From Bacteroidia bacterium (GTDB lineage: Bacteria > Bacteroidota > Bacteroidia > NS11-12g > UBA9320): DNA of 64,000 bases. Of the stretch, positions 49,301-56,300 are shown piece by piece. Both the position numbers and the translations under genes were made by a program. Positions within the stretch are counted from its first letter, which is position 1; every line of letters starts with the position of its first letter. The stretch is taken from positions 62,001 to 126,000 of the forward strand of contig JADLGN010000027.1 of NCBI GenBank assembly GCA_020849295.1, read 5' to 3'. Below the pieces are notes generated by a model. The model saw only the letters and a program-made list of their open reading frames with translations, was not told the origin of the DNA and searched no databases.

Positions 49301-52268
49301 TTTCTTTTGATGAGCCTGCAATTGCACCAACATTTATTTTTTCGCGGTACGTACCCGAATCAATATCAATTACTACAGGTCCACACAAACCTTTGCTTGT
49401 AAGATCAGCTACAGCAGCATTTATTGTACTATAGTCTGCTCCTGTTCCTCCAACAGTATAGGTTCCGCCCATACCTGCTCCACCGTTTCTAAACCAAAAT
49501 GTGTCACGTGGTGTTACTGATACTGAATTAACACTTGAAGCGGTAACTCCTGCAGGAAATGAAGAAATATTTGCTGCACTGTCCTGCACAATACAAAATG
49601 CATAACAAGTATCACCAATAGTAAATCCACTCATTGTGCTGTAATCTACCGTAAAATTCCATACTCCATTAAATCTTGTTCCTGAAGCTAATGACCCTTT
49701 TACTGACTGGAAAGATCCCGCTTTACCTTTTTTGTAATATAATCTTGGTAAATTAGAACCAGACTCAGGCAAACCTCCCTGATCAATAATTCTTGCTTTT
49801 ACCGGTCTTGTAGTACTTGAACAGCTTATTGGTGAAAAAATATCAAACATTGCCGGAGGAAATACATCAGAAGATGTTGTAGTAAAACTTCCTTCGTCTG
49901 CTCCTATATCAGGAGCAGTGCCAGAACCTGAATAACCTGTATTTCCTTGTCTTGCTGTTGCATCATAATCATCAGTTATGCCAAAGATGTTCATACCGTT
50001 ACTCTCTACATTTGTTTGAGCTGTGGCATCAATATGTAAGAAGTTAGAGTTGCTTCCTGTTGTACTTGCAAATGTAACATTCTCGCTTACCGAACCCATT
50101 TCTGCTATTTTTACTCTGCGACGATATGCATCCATTGTTTGGCATGCAAGAATACCGTCCCAGTAAATTAGTCTGGTGCTTGATGGGCTGCCTGCATAAT
50201 AAATATTATTTTGGCTGTAATTAAGAATCTTATCAGGACTTAAGCCATTACGCCAGTGTGCAACGCTTCTGCCCGATGAACCGGGGGTGGCAAGGTTTAT
50301 AAAAATATTATTTTTTATTGTTGTATTTAATGAAGTACTTGTATATAAAGCTGCCGAACTAAATCCGGAACCTGAACTGGTAAATGATGGTATATAAACA
50401 GTATTATAACTAACATTTGCTGCTGTTCCTGATGAAACATCAATACCTCTGATGGCTGGGCTGTATGATGATGTGCTTGCTTTTAAGTTTCCTACAGTAT
50501 TGTTAAATATTTGAGTAGTTCCATAAGTATTATATATACCATACACATATCCTGAAAGAGCATCAATATCGTGTACTTTATTGCGGTAAATATAATTTTG
50601 ATCAATGCTTCCGTTGAAATAAATACCATAAATTGTTCCTGTAAAACTTGCAGGTGAAGTATAATTCCCTAATGAGTTATTATAAAAATTATTTATAGAT
50701 GTTGTTGAACCTCCAAAAAATGAGAGATAGTGTGTACCACTTGTCCCGCCAGAGCGACTGTTTCCGTTAATATAATTATTATAAACTTTAAATAACGGAG
50801 AACTACTTGTTGATATATACATATCGTAAGTGGTGCTTGTGCCCTTATAAACATTTGACTGGATTGTATCATTATTAATAGTTGTTAAACTATTTCCTCC
50901 TGAAGTAAAAAAAGCATAAGTCGTGCCTCCTGTAGTAGTGCCGGATGAAAGTCTTGAATTATTTTTAATTGTATTATCCGAAACATTAAGAGTGCTTCCA
51001 ATATTTGTATTGCTTGCGGAATTATAGAAATGATAATGAGTGCCTGTACAAGAAATGGAAGTAGAACCAATAGTGTTGTTTAAAATTTTATTTCTTTCAA
51101 TTTTAGTTGTAAAACCTGCTGCTGAATTATAAAAATAGTAAATAGTAGCACTGGAAGAATTAGAAAAAGTACAATTTGATATTTCATTATCTGTAATTTC
51201 TACCAAATTATTTGTACCGCTAATTCCAATTGTATTAAATATTCCATAATGTATAGAAGTAGTTGTAGATGAAGGTGATGATAAAACCGGCGTCAAAGTC
51301 AATTTATTCTTTCTAATTCTAATTGTAGAATTTGTTCCTGCAGTCGTATAAATACCATATATACTTGAAGTAGTAAGATTTCCTCCGGAAATAGTATTTC
51401 CATCAATAAATGACCTGTTTTGTGCATATATATACATTGGGTAAGTAACAGAAGAACCTCCTCCGAAATTTGTAATTGTATTGCCTTGGCCTATATCGCC
51501 TATACGGTTTCCTACATCATAAGTAGAGTTTGAACTTGAATATCCGTATAATACAATTCCATTAATTACATCAGAAATTGTATTACTCAAAAACTGATTA
51601 TAATTGTTTGTATTTGTTATAGTATCAGTTGGGCTATATTGTGATGTAGTCGTTCTTATATGATTTGCTACATAAATTCCTTTGCATCCTGATGGGCCTA
51701 TACCTGATGAGCCGGTATGGGCTTTATTCAATGTAATAGTGCAATTTTTAATTACATTATAGCAGCAACCATCCGAAGAGCTTGTAGCATTCTTTTTTAA
51801 TAAGGCATAACCCCACTCCATACGTGTAGTTGTAGAAGTATTTGAAGAGTTTTCTGATAAATCTATTCCATCAATAGTTACATAGTCAGAACCCGAAAGT
51901 ATAAAAATACCATCTAAAGATCCTGTACCTGTATAAGCAGTTATTTTTGGATTAGGCGATCCGCCGTTGTTTTCAAATCTTATTGGATTTGCTGAGGTAC
52001 CGGTAATTTTCAATTCAATTGCCGAAGTTAAAGTTTCGGTATGTCCAGCACTCACTTGTATTACTACACCGCCGGTACCTACTCCGTAAGTGTTCAAATC
52101 AGTTACTGCTGCCTCAACTGTTGCATAATCACAGCCCGATGAACATACTGATTTTGTACCTGTGAGCTGTGCTTTGGCTGATTTTGTGTTAAAAAATAAA
52201 ATAAAGAAACTTAATGATAAAAAGGTTAAACAAAACCTTGACGAATTAATAAGTAAATTTTTTTTCAT
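37386..52268 (-). CDS. Giant T9SS-secreted surface protein (beta-helix, CARDB, Ig-like and PKD modules)
   Basis: A 4960-residue predicted adhesin or surface-structure protein. Signal peptide: about 1-33 (ends AKAQ). Five related modules begin near residues 33, 935, 1513, 2073 and 2652; the last four open with G-T/N-Y/F-T-I/V (for example GTYTIGGSSPDFATINQAI). All contain long Asn/Tyr/Gly-rich right-handed beta-helix repeats (patterns like NNxI-x-N-x-Y-G-I-Y). CARDB-like spacers follow (for example VRVNILNNGSTPIDTVTVSY). A CARDB-like domain near 3110 and a PKD domain near 3220 are followed by three Ig-like modules (about 3305-3580). Fifteen more PKD domains run to about 4788 (WKFGDGTTST cores). 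The last 80 residues are a T9SS type A sorting domain (NIYPNPAKEVF ... RFEVSN). It is a single uninterrupted frame. Confidence 0.92.
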   Translation of the reverse strand: MKKNLLINSSRFCLTFLSLSFFILFFNTKSAKAQLTGTKSVCSSGCDYATVEAAVTDLNTYGVGTGGVVIQVSAGHTETLTSAIELKITGTSANPIRFENNGGSPNPKITAYTGTGSLDGIFILSGSDYVTIDGIDLSENSSNTSTTTRMEWGYALLKKNATSSSDGCCYNVIKNCTITLNKAHTGSSGIGPSGCKGIYVANHIRTTTSQYSPTDTITNTNNYNQFLSNTISDVINGIVLYGYSSSNSTYDVGNRIGDIGQGNTITNFGGGSSVTYPMYIYAQNRSFIDGNTISGGNLTTSSIYGIYTTAGTNSTIRIRKNKLTLTPVLSSPSSTTTSIHYGIFNTIGISGTNNLVEITDNEISNCTFSNSSSATIYYFYNSAAGFTTKIERNKILNNTIGSTSISCTGTHYHFYNSASNTNIGSTLNVSDNTIKNNSRLSSGTTTGGTTYAFFTSGGNSLTTINNDTIQSNVYKGTSTTYDMYISTSSSPLFKVYNNYINGNSRSGGTSGTHYLSFFGGSTTSINNFYNNSLGNYTSPASFTGTIYGIYFNGSIDQNYIYRNKVHDIDALSGYVYGIYNTYGTTQIFNNTVGNLKASTSSYSPAIRGIDVSSGTAANVSYNTVYIPSFTSSGSGFSSAALYTSTSLNTTIKNNIFINLATPGSSGRSVAHWRNGLSPDKILNYSQNNIYYAGSPSSTRLIYWDGILACQTMDAYRRRVKIAEMGSVSENVTFASTTGSNSNFLHIDATAQTNVESNGMNIFGITDDYDATARQGNTGYSGSGTAPDIGADEGSFTTTSSDVFPPAMFDIFSPISCSSTTRPVKARIIDQGGLPESGSNLPRLYYKKGKAGSFQSVKGSLASGTRFNGVWNFTVDYSTMSGFTIGDTCYAFCIVQDSAANISSFPAGVTASSVNSVSVTPRDTFWFRNGGAGMGGTYTVGGTGADYSTINAAVADLTSKGLCGPVVIDIDSGTYREKINVGAIAGSSKENYIIFQSATGKAEDVIIIDSALSNIDAHVWRFNTSMYMTLRKVTLLQKGPSYGWGLHIMGNGTQNIKIKNCVIISNDSTSGNSNKIPLVINGSNSTYSSGAKIDSLEIDSNIIKYGYFGLVAYGSSTTSRQDNNFYRNNIFYGAYYYGTYMFYQSGLRFNNNRLLRKNYSNLTYGVYMYYFGQYLTSAPSEISGNFIDAGTSYAMYLYYGDNLLSKGTISNNTINTQTGGYGIYTINSNNWNFYNNMIWGQGSYGLYMSTCNYWDIYHNTINMYNASSNYTSYNIYNNTTTNVIKNNLLTNTNTWGNTGGYLVYQTVASTPGTIDNNIYWHPTGATPIYNGSAFPISQSLLSTTGGANSKFFKPTYYSFSDLRVYFDCNLTGSYISSVPFDIYNTTRSTSKPIIGAHESQALSRDVAVYSIVKPAKPLIAGMQQVRVNILNNGSTPIDTVTVSYSINNNTPVSQTFYLSNPLALCDTTSVLFSTGYNHISGCVSFKAWTSNPDNLLDENTLNDTTAFNIGVAFSGTYTIGGSSPDFATINQAINDLVCGGVIGPVTFNIRPGRYMEKVTLPYIAGTSNTNWITFQSSTGNKEDVIIVDSTLSTSFTGLHYVWRFDNTKYVTLRNVSLHVKGIYGWAAHIFGNNCKKIKIKGCNLFILGDSLSTSTFNVPLVVSASLTTVSSNITTDSLEIDSNHFRYGYANVYFYSSTAIGSRSDYIFMRNNYFYGGRAVGVNLYYLSGLVFSNNVINGKFATSYPVYLYYLAQKTPTSYNEFSGNKILYSSASYSMYFYYCTNSASLRGLFANNMVVFENTTYGIYAPGTDFWDFYYNSFNQYSGAATYALYTSMANNVYKNNIFAMNSPTANAYGYTLYSTVNVGSGNVDYNVYWNPRSVYVLFHAGVYTTSTFQTSTAGGANSKYLKPPFYSNYDLRLSNTCNMTGTPLTAVTNDYFSTTRSGSLPIIGAHEAQVPSFSASATRIVTPASSNITPSTPYDIEVEIMNTGSTTITSLDVSYNLNGTTVSETFTGLNIPACGLDTVKFTGSKQATFGYGYNEMRAFTGNVNSNTDGQHYDDTTGYYGFCAKLSGNYTINPAGSGTTNFKSFTKAVTALYTCGVDGPVTITASAGTYIEQGTFPGLIPGASATNTVTINGVDATKCRIVWNSTVSDPRHVVQFVGVKHLRFMNIGIENTGTTYGWGISMKANGNQGCDSMLIKGCIIDVNQTIVSSNIVGIAISASNTSYSSSGYNANYTVLDSNTVNGGYFGITWFGYSTTPTYLSHKNKLTRNILNNQYYYGLYLYYHDTMEVSGNRINNLGRGVNTNTYGIYSYYLNYCKITKNRICGQSGGYGIYQNYSTGSATLRCEVSNNMINIGLPSSSSTTYGLYPNYCIYTDWVYNSVLVNGTYMYSTPFSGYFYSGTTYTNNRIYNNNFINNGSGVAMYISGTNTEAQAAVIGGMNNNNYLTKGSNKYYFNGTLFSSDSLWSSATYMGIANDTNSVSIDPEYFSPCDMHTHSLALDSTGVALAGYTEDIDGETRSTTKTDIGCDEYTPPSNNIGPLVILKPIAPAAAGLTDVWVNFKNFGFNTITSAKINYKIGKKGTVKTITWSGSLTSLAQDTARFTGSNQYLLTIAAKDTLYVFTSEPNGVTDGYTLNDTIWKTTCGALSGTFTIGSTPSSTNYATWQEAVITASACGISAPVVFNVAAGTYTEQVLINKIPGATGNNTVTFRSADGNPSSVTLQYAAPLVLTQNYTLMLKGAKRIIIKDLTLKSTATSTITNYGSVVNFEMDGLVSSDSNILYNNIITGMNVNSTSQYYSPVFCYNQNHNYNSFVKNTINYGSNGIFWAGLSPTVPNLIMSRNVIIDSNIISDFYYHGIAMQYMEYPIVSNNKITSASAYGSKRGIFSSYIAKGGVMKNNNIKLSSDVGFGVIVQYPSYYIYSYGSYMADSGYRKFYILNNSVSCLGTTSTGKYGLYVYYPTNTYLYHNSVNMVGMGTALYTYAYSDTSYRIVNNNFATQVGITAIFNGLITGYSMVDHNNYYNATSGGVIASIIGSGFGNASSMAGVFYNSPVKSDINSKSVNPMYYSTTDLHIKNTALSTAGKFVGVSRDIENTVRNSSTPTIGAYEFTGDIRVSTLLSPLTICKTNDLTSVQLRVKNVGFTSASNFYVNYSLNGGSVYSHLVSNTLAAGDSIDIIHNIQTPFTLTGINTIKAFTSWVFDNNTNDTFNGSIDVYHLPKVSFTYSDTCAGNSLKLTSTSTVTGSTISANTWKYGDGTTGTGSPVSHTYSTPGTAYYVKLISTSAYNCVDSFTRQILILPELNPGSIGANQTICYNTSPALIYNITSASGSQAPYTFQWQSSNDNVTYTDISGATGLDYQPPSLIITKYYRRMVKTVSGCGPRYSNIIKITTNTILNAGVIGSPQTICYNGTGTAFSFSTAPSGAYGTYNYQWQQSPDSSTWSNITGANSNTYTPTNVTSITYYRVLVTSGNCPSEGTNGVKVKLYSPITGGSIGSGQVICAGYTPAGFTQISAPTGGPGSYTFQWQSSTDSINWTDISGATLSTYSSPALLQLTYFKRLAQSPGCPSGESNAIKVRTLPKPNIVFTAANHCYNDPMPITNNSWISSGTLTYLWKFGDGTTSTSNVPNKTYASSGTYTVTLVGTSNLGCKDSVSKSVLVATSPTPAYSFVLKCDGDSAIFTDETIYACGAGSGLQFYWNFGDGSTSNVQHARHHYASSGTYNVKFRISLPGGFKDSLTKVVVFNIRSIPAFTATNECYPNANTFTHSSSNYASLLWKFGDGTTSTSTSSSFTKTYSTAASYTAKLISTSSFGCKDSVVKTVELYSKPSANFSTSNNCIGLSTSFSNSSSGAITYYWKFGDGGTSTSVNPTHTYATAGTYNITLLVKSINNCIDSIIKTVTIYPNPTAGFTTNNVCYGFISSFTNTSSGASTYNWDFGNGTTSTLANPSYTYPNPGNYTVTLSAKTSFGCTNTISSSYTVYSSPEASFSGYNVCIGNSIAFNNTSIGATSNLWSFGDATTSTVKNPVKTYTSAGTYYVKLVVSNVYGCKDSTTGSVVIHPKPTVAFNASNQCLGTFISFDNQTSGASTYLWKFGDGNSSATKSPDYKYANSGTYNVELVAMTIYGCKDSLSKSITVYPKPNVSFTASPNPICRGGIMNFTNTSTGGASYKWAFGNGNISTQTSPTNIYTIDGNYNVKLVVISSNNCTDSTYKTITVWARPKASFNVNNGCTNDNLAFASNSVGAVGHAWTFGDGNTSSTANPVKAYNSPGTYNVKLIVTSINGCFDTTNSNVTIHPRASVSFTHSSNYCVGTSATFTNNSTLSAGSMTYQWKFGDGNTSSSTNPTHTYSSGGNYIVNLTATTDKGCVNSYTSNVVVFGKPTANFNVANVCQGVTATFSNTSSGGTTYAWEFGDGGTSTLASPTHAYTNAGTYNVKLTVTNSNNCTDVIIKQIVIFANPTANFTFVERCKGLATSFTNTSTGANDVYWQFGDGGSSNSLNPNYTYSNSGTYNVTLSVETINGCASNITKTVNVFAMPIASFSIDDDRQCITGNLFNYTDNSSINSGSYTRMWYFGDGGNSTTANPNKSYSTAANYNVKLVVTSNNGCKDSTNAPVMVYPKPTANFNINSASQCFKGHLFNFTDASTISEGSLNRLWNFGDATMSAGVNAVKTYSATGSYNVTLTVNSDFGCSDNITKTVTINESPTASFTYNDEIQCLNGNTFLFTNNTSGVVTYNSKWTLGDGTTVTTKDASRTYATAGNYIVKLVVSTIFGCKDSAYYTMRVLANPANTTIAGPTNIPNESIQTYTVPYNAGSSYNWVAVNGTVLSNGASTIQVKWNSKPSVSGSLTVTETGSNGCIGNPANYNVTLYDATSVSSIRKNSFVANIYPNPAKEVFTVEVSTGDKVNMVVYDQLGKAVLNNIEFNNTVTISNHNLASGVYYIKLSTKQGNSMLRFEVSN
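37905..41530 (-). repeat. Tandem array of 15 PKD-domain coding units
   Basis: Coding repeats of about 78-86 codons, each with a W/Y-x-F-G-D/N-G core, a T-Y/H-x-Y turn and a YxVxLxV strand, inside the giant gene. Nearly every unit has one cysteine near its start and another about 45 residues later. Copies are diverged at DNA level. A sixteenth related unit lies separately at about 42361-42615. Confidence 0.85.
41530..42360 (-). repeat. Three Ig-like coding modules inside the giant gene
   Basis: Three units of about 90 codons, each with a GxIGxxQxIC opening, a FQWQSS or YQWQQS strand, then W/Y-x-DISGA or SNITGA, and a YYRxL or YFKRL strand with a closing cysteine. They separate the first PKD domain from the 15-domain array. 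Coordinates are approximate. Confidence 0.75.
42930..52170 (-). repeat. Five beta-helix modules of the giant gene
   Basis: Repeated units in the N-terminal two thirds. Later unit openings lie near 49466, 47732, 46052 and 44313, so three unit lengths are 1.68-1.74 kb. The first unit (to about 49466) is longer and differs at its end. Homology is at protein level; boundaries are approximate. Confidence 0.75.
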
Positions 52269-52492
52269 ATACTGATATTTTAGAATTTTTTTACATTTTG
52301 TTAATAAATTTTGGGTAAAATCAATGTAAAAGAATAGAATCTAATCATTAATTCAAAATTTTGAATGTAAAAAAAACATAAGATTTTTAAAAATAATTTT
52401 TAAGCCTTTGATTTTCAGTTAATATTTTTTTATTAATTAAATAACATTACGTTGTAAAAAAAATATTTGTTTAAATGATTTGAGTTTGTTTT
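52269..52492. other. AT-rich intergenic region before the giant gene
   Basis: 224 bases between the MOSC gene end and the giant gene start, both on the minus strand. It must contain the giant gene's promoter, but I see no clean TTTG/TAnnTTTG pair, hairpin or small ORF. Confidence 0.4.
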
Positions 52493-53293
52493 TCAGAAAA
52501 ATGTAATTTTTTCATTCAAACAAATTTTGCCTGTTTTTTTCACTAAAGTATTTTGACCAAACATTATTTTACCATTAAACAAACGATATTTTTTTAATGT
52601 TAAAATAACTTCATCATTTATTATAGATGTATCTTGGTCTATAGACGGAACTATACATCTTGCACAAGGCTTTACAGGGGTGAATTCAGAATCTGATATT
52701 TTAAAATTTTTTATTTCATCTTCAAAATGTGGCTTAATACCACCGAGTAAAATGTTAGGTCTGAATCTGTTTACGGGAACTTTGATTTTTAATTTTTCAT
52801 TTAATAAATCTATTGACGGCTGGCTTAAAACCATTGTTTGATAAGCATCAGAAAATGCAATTATCTCATTGTTTTTTGCATGTTCTATATCTGTTTTTCT
52901 GTTTGTACAATCATCTACTCTTACCAAACGACAATTAATTCCTGTATTTTCAGTAAACCACCTGTCAAAATCATTTCCCATAAGAGCAGCTTTTACTTTA
53001 TCATTCCAAATCGTTACATCTATAAATTCATCAGTCTTTTCATAAAAAGGAATAAGTATTTTATTCTTGTTAAATTGTACCTCAAATCCGTCTGGTTTTT
53101 TTAATAATTTAAAAAGGCACAACTTGTGAATTTGTCTTTGAGTGAGAAATTTTCCGTTAGAATCAACAAGCATCCACCATCTGTCAAACTCAAGCCCTAA
53201 CGGAGTTACTACAGACTCTTCAAGCTCAATACCTCCAAGAGATTTTACAGGATAAATAAATATTGATTTTACGAATATATCCTTATTTTTCAC
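52493..53293 (-). CDS. MOSC-domain protein (YcbX/mARC-like)
   Basis: A 266-residue protein with an N-terminal MOSC beta-barrel domain (about 8-120, IFIYPVKSLGGIELEES, FDRWWMLVDSNGKFLTQRQ) and a MOSC domain after it. The C210-A-R-C213 pair in KPCARCIVP matches the conserved cysteine region of YcbX/mARC proteins, where a cysteine ligates molybdenum. It may bind a Moco of its own (reducing N-hydroxylated compounds) or act in Mo-cofactor sulfur transfer. It is the last gene of the eight-gene redox operon, 7 bp after the PFOR gene, so a role in molybdoenzyme function is likely but unproven. Confidence 0.85.
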   Translation of the reverse strand: MKNKDIFVKSIFIYPVKSLGGIELEESVVTPLGLEFDRWWMLVDSNGKFLTQRQIHKLCLFKLLKKPDGFEVQFNKNKILIPFYEKTDEFIDVTIWNDKVKAALMGNDFDRWFTENTGINCRLVRVDDCTNRKTDIEHAKNNEIIAFSDAYQTMVLSQPSIDLLNEKLKIKVPVNRFRPNILLGGIKPHFEDEIKNFKISDSEFTPVKPCARCIVPSIDQDTSIINDEVILTLKKYRLFNGKIMFGQNTLVKKTGKICLNEKITFF

Positions 53294-53300
53294 TAAGTAA

Positions 53301-56300
53301 TTATAAGTTTTTTAGTGAAAGTAACTTTTCCCAATGGTCATAAATACCTTCCTGCGCATGACGCAATAAAAATTCGGCATTTTGCGGATTTTGTCTTACA
53401 AGGCTGCTAAACCTTGTTTCTTTATATAAAAACTCTTTCACTTCTATTGAAGGCTCTTTTGAGTCAATTGAAAATTTTTCTCCTTTTGGTTTAAGTGGAT
53501 TATATCTGAAAAGAGGCCAATATCCTGATTTTACTGCATTCACTTGCTGATTTGCCCCATTTGCCATATCATATCCATGAGCTATACAATGGCTATAAGC
53601 AATAATTACGGAAGTGCCCGGAAATGCTTCAGCCTCCTGAATTGTTCTTATTGTATGTGCATCATTAGCTCCCATTGCAATTTGTGCTACATAAGCCGAA
53701 CCATGAGCTATTGCTTGCATTGCCAAATCTTTTTTGCCGGTAACTTTGCCATTTACAGAAAATTTTGCACTTGCTCCTATTGGTGTTGATTTTGATTTCT
53801 GACCACCTGTGTTTGAGTAAACTTCGGTATCAAGTACAATAATATTTATATTTTCTCCTGTAGAAAGCACATGGTCAAGTCCTCCAAATCCTATATCATA
53901 AGCCCAACCATCTCCACCAATTATCCAATGTGATTTTTTTACCAGACTGTCGGCAATTAAGTTTAGTTTTTGTGCTTCAAAAGTATTTATGCCTGATATT
54001 TTTTCTCTAAGCAGCTCTACATTTTTTCTTTGTAATTCTATTCCTGCCTCATCGTTTTGGTTACATTCCAAAATTTGATTGCTAAGATTATCTCCTATTA
54101 TATTTTTTAATTTTAATACCAGATTTCTTGCTGATTCTGTTTTATGGTCGTAAGCCAGTTTTATTCCAAGTCCGAATTCGGCATTGTCTTCAAAAAGTGA
54201 ATTTGCCCATGCCGGACCGCAGCCTTTACTGTTAGTTGTCCATGGTGTAGTAGGCAAATTGCCTCCATAAATAGATGAACAACCTGTGGCATTTGCAACT
54301 ACCATTCTATCACCATAAAGTTGAGATAATAATTTCACATAAGGTGTTTCGCCGCAACCCGAGCAAGCTCCCGAAAATTCAAATAACGGCTCTAAAAACT
54401 GAGTACCTTTAACAGTATTTTTATTTATTTTAAGCCTGTCCATTTCCGGAATTGAAAGAAAAAAGTTCCAGTTTTCTATTTCCTTTTCTTTTACATCTAG
54501 CTGTGGTTTCATGTTCAAAGCTTTTATTCCGGGTTCAGTTTTGCTTTCCATTGGGCAATATTCATAGCATAGATTACAACCTGTACAATCTTCTACTGCA
54601 ACCTGCAAAGTATAAGCCTCCGTTTCTTTTGAAAACTCTTTTCCAACAGGTGGCACATGTTTGAATGATTCAGGCGAATTTTTAAGAATTTCTTTTTCAT
54701 ACACTTTTGGTCTTATTGCCGCATGAGGACATATCAAGTAACATTTACCACATTGTGAACACAAATTTTCATCCCACACAGGAACCATTTCGGCAATATT
54801 TCTCTTTTCCCATTTTGTAGTTGAAACAGGATAGATGCCGTCAATAGGAAACGCACTTACAGGCAACTCGTCTCCTTCAAATTTTATGATTTTTGCTAAT
54901 ACATTTTTTACAAATTCAGGAGAATCGTAAGGAACTGTTTTGTCAACTTGAAGATTTCCATTTATATATTTTGAATAATCAAGCTCAATTAAATTGTCGA
55001 GGGTTTTGTCAACGGCTTCATAGTTTTTTAAAACAACAGCTTCGCCTTTTGATGAATACGATTTTTTAATAGCTTCTTTAATTCTGCCTATTGCCTGTTC
55101 TTTGGGCAAAATACCTGATATGGCAAAAAAACATGTTTGTAAAATTGTATTTACTCTTGAACCCATACCGGTTTGACGTGCAACAACCGCAGCATTTATT
55201 ATATACAATTTAATTTTCTTATTAATAATTTCACTTTGAACAGATGAAGGAATTTTATCCCATGTTTCTTCGCTGCTGTAAGGCGAGTTTAATAAAAATA
55301 CTGCTCCGTTTTCAACATTTTTCAAAACATCGTATTTTAAAATAAAATTGAACTGATGTACAGCAATAAAATTTGCTGAATTGATTAAGTATGTTGATTT
55401 GATTGGCTTAGCTCCAAATCTAAGATGAGAAACCGTTAATGAGCCTGATTTTTTTGAATCGTAAACAAAATAACCCTGCACAAAATTATCAGTGGTGTCT
55501 CCAATTATTTTTATTGAATTTTTATTTGCACTAACTGTTCCGTCTGCTCCCAGTCCGTAAAATAATCCTCTAAACAAATGTTGTTTGTCAAGTGAAAAGG
55601 TTTTGTCATACTCAATACTTGTATTTGTAATATCATCATCAATACCTACAGTAAAATGATTTTTAGGATTAGTTTTATTCAATTCATCAAATACTGAAAT
55701 AACCATAGACGGAGTAAATTCTTTTGAGGCAAGTCCATATCTTCCTCCTATAATTAAAGGCATTTTTCTTTTACTTTCAACCAAAGCATTTACAACATCC
55801 ATGTACAAGGGTTCTCCTATGCTTCCGGGTTCTTTACAACGATCTAAAACAGCTATTTTCTCAACAGATTCGGGAATTATATCAATAAAATCTTTAACTT
55901 CAAATGGGCGATATAACCTTACATATACATATCCTGTTTTTTCAGACTTAATATTATTTAAAAATTCTACGGTTTCTTCTACTGTTCCTGCACCTGATCC
56001 CATTATTACAATTATTCTTTCTGGATTACTATGCCCAAAGTATTCAAATGGTTTGTAATATCTGCCTGTTAAATCTCCAATGCTTTTCATCAATTGCTTA
56101 ACAGCAACAGGTGTATTTTTGTAAAATTTATTAGCTGCTTCTCTGCTTTGAAAAAAAACATCAGGATTTTGCGCTGTACCTCTAATAGTAGGATTTTCCG
56201 GCGACATGGCATTTTGACGAAATCTCATAACATCGCTTTCATCAATCATTGATTTTATTTGTTCATCGCTTATTACATTTACTTTCATAAGTTCATGCGA

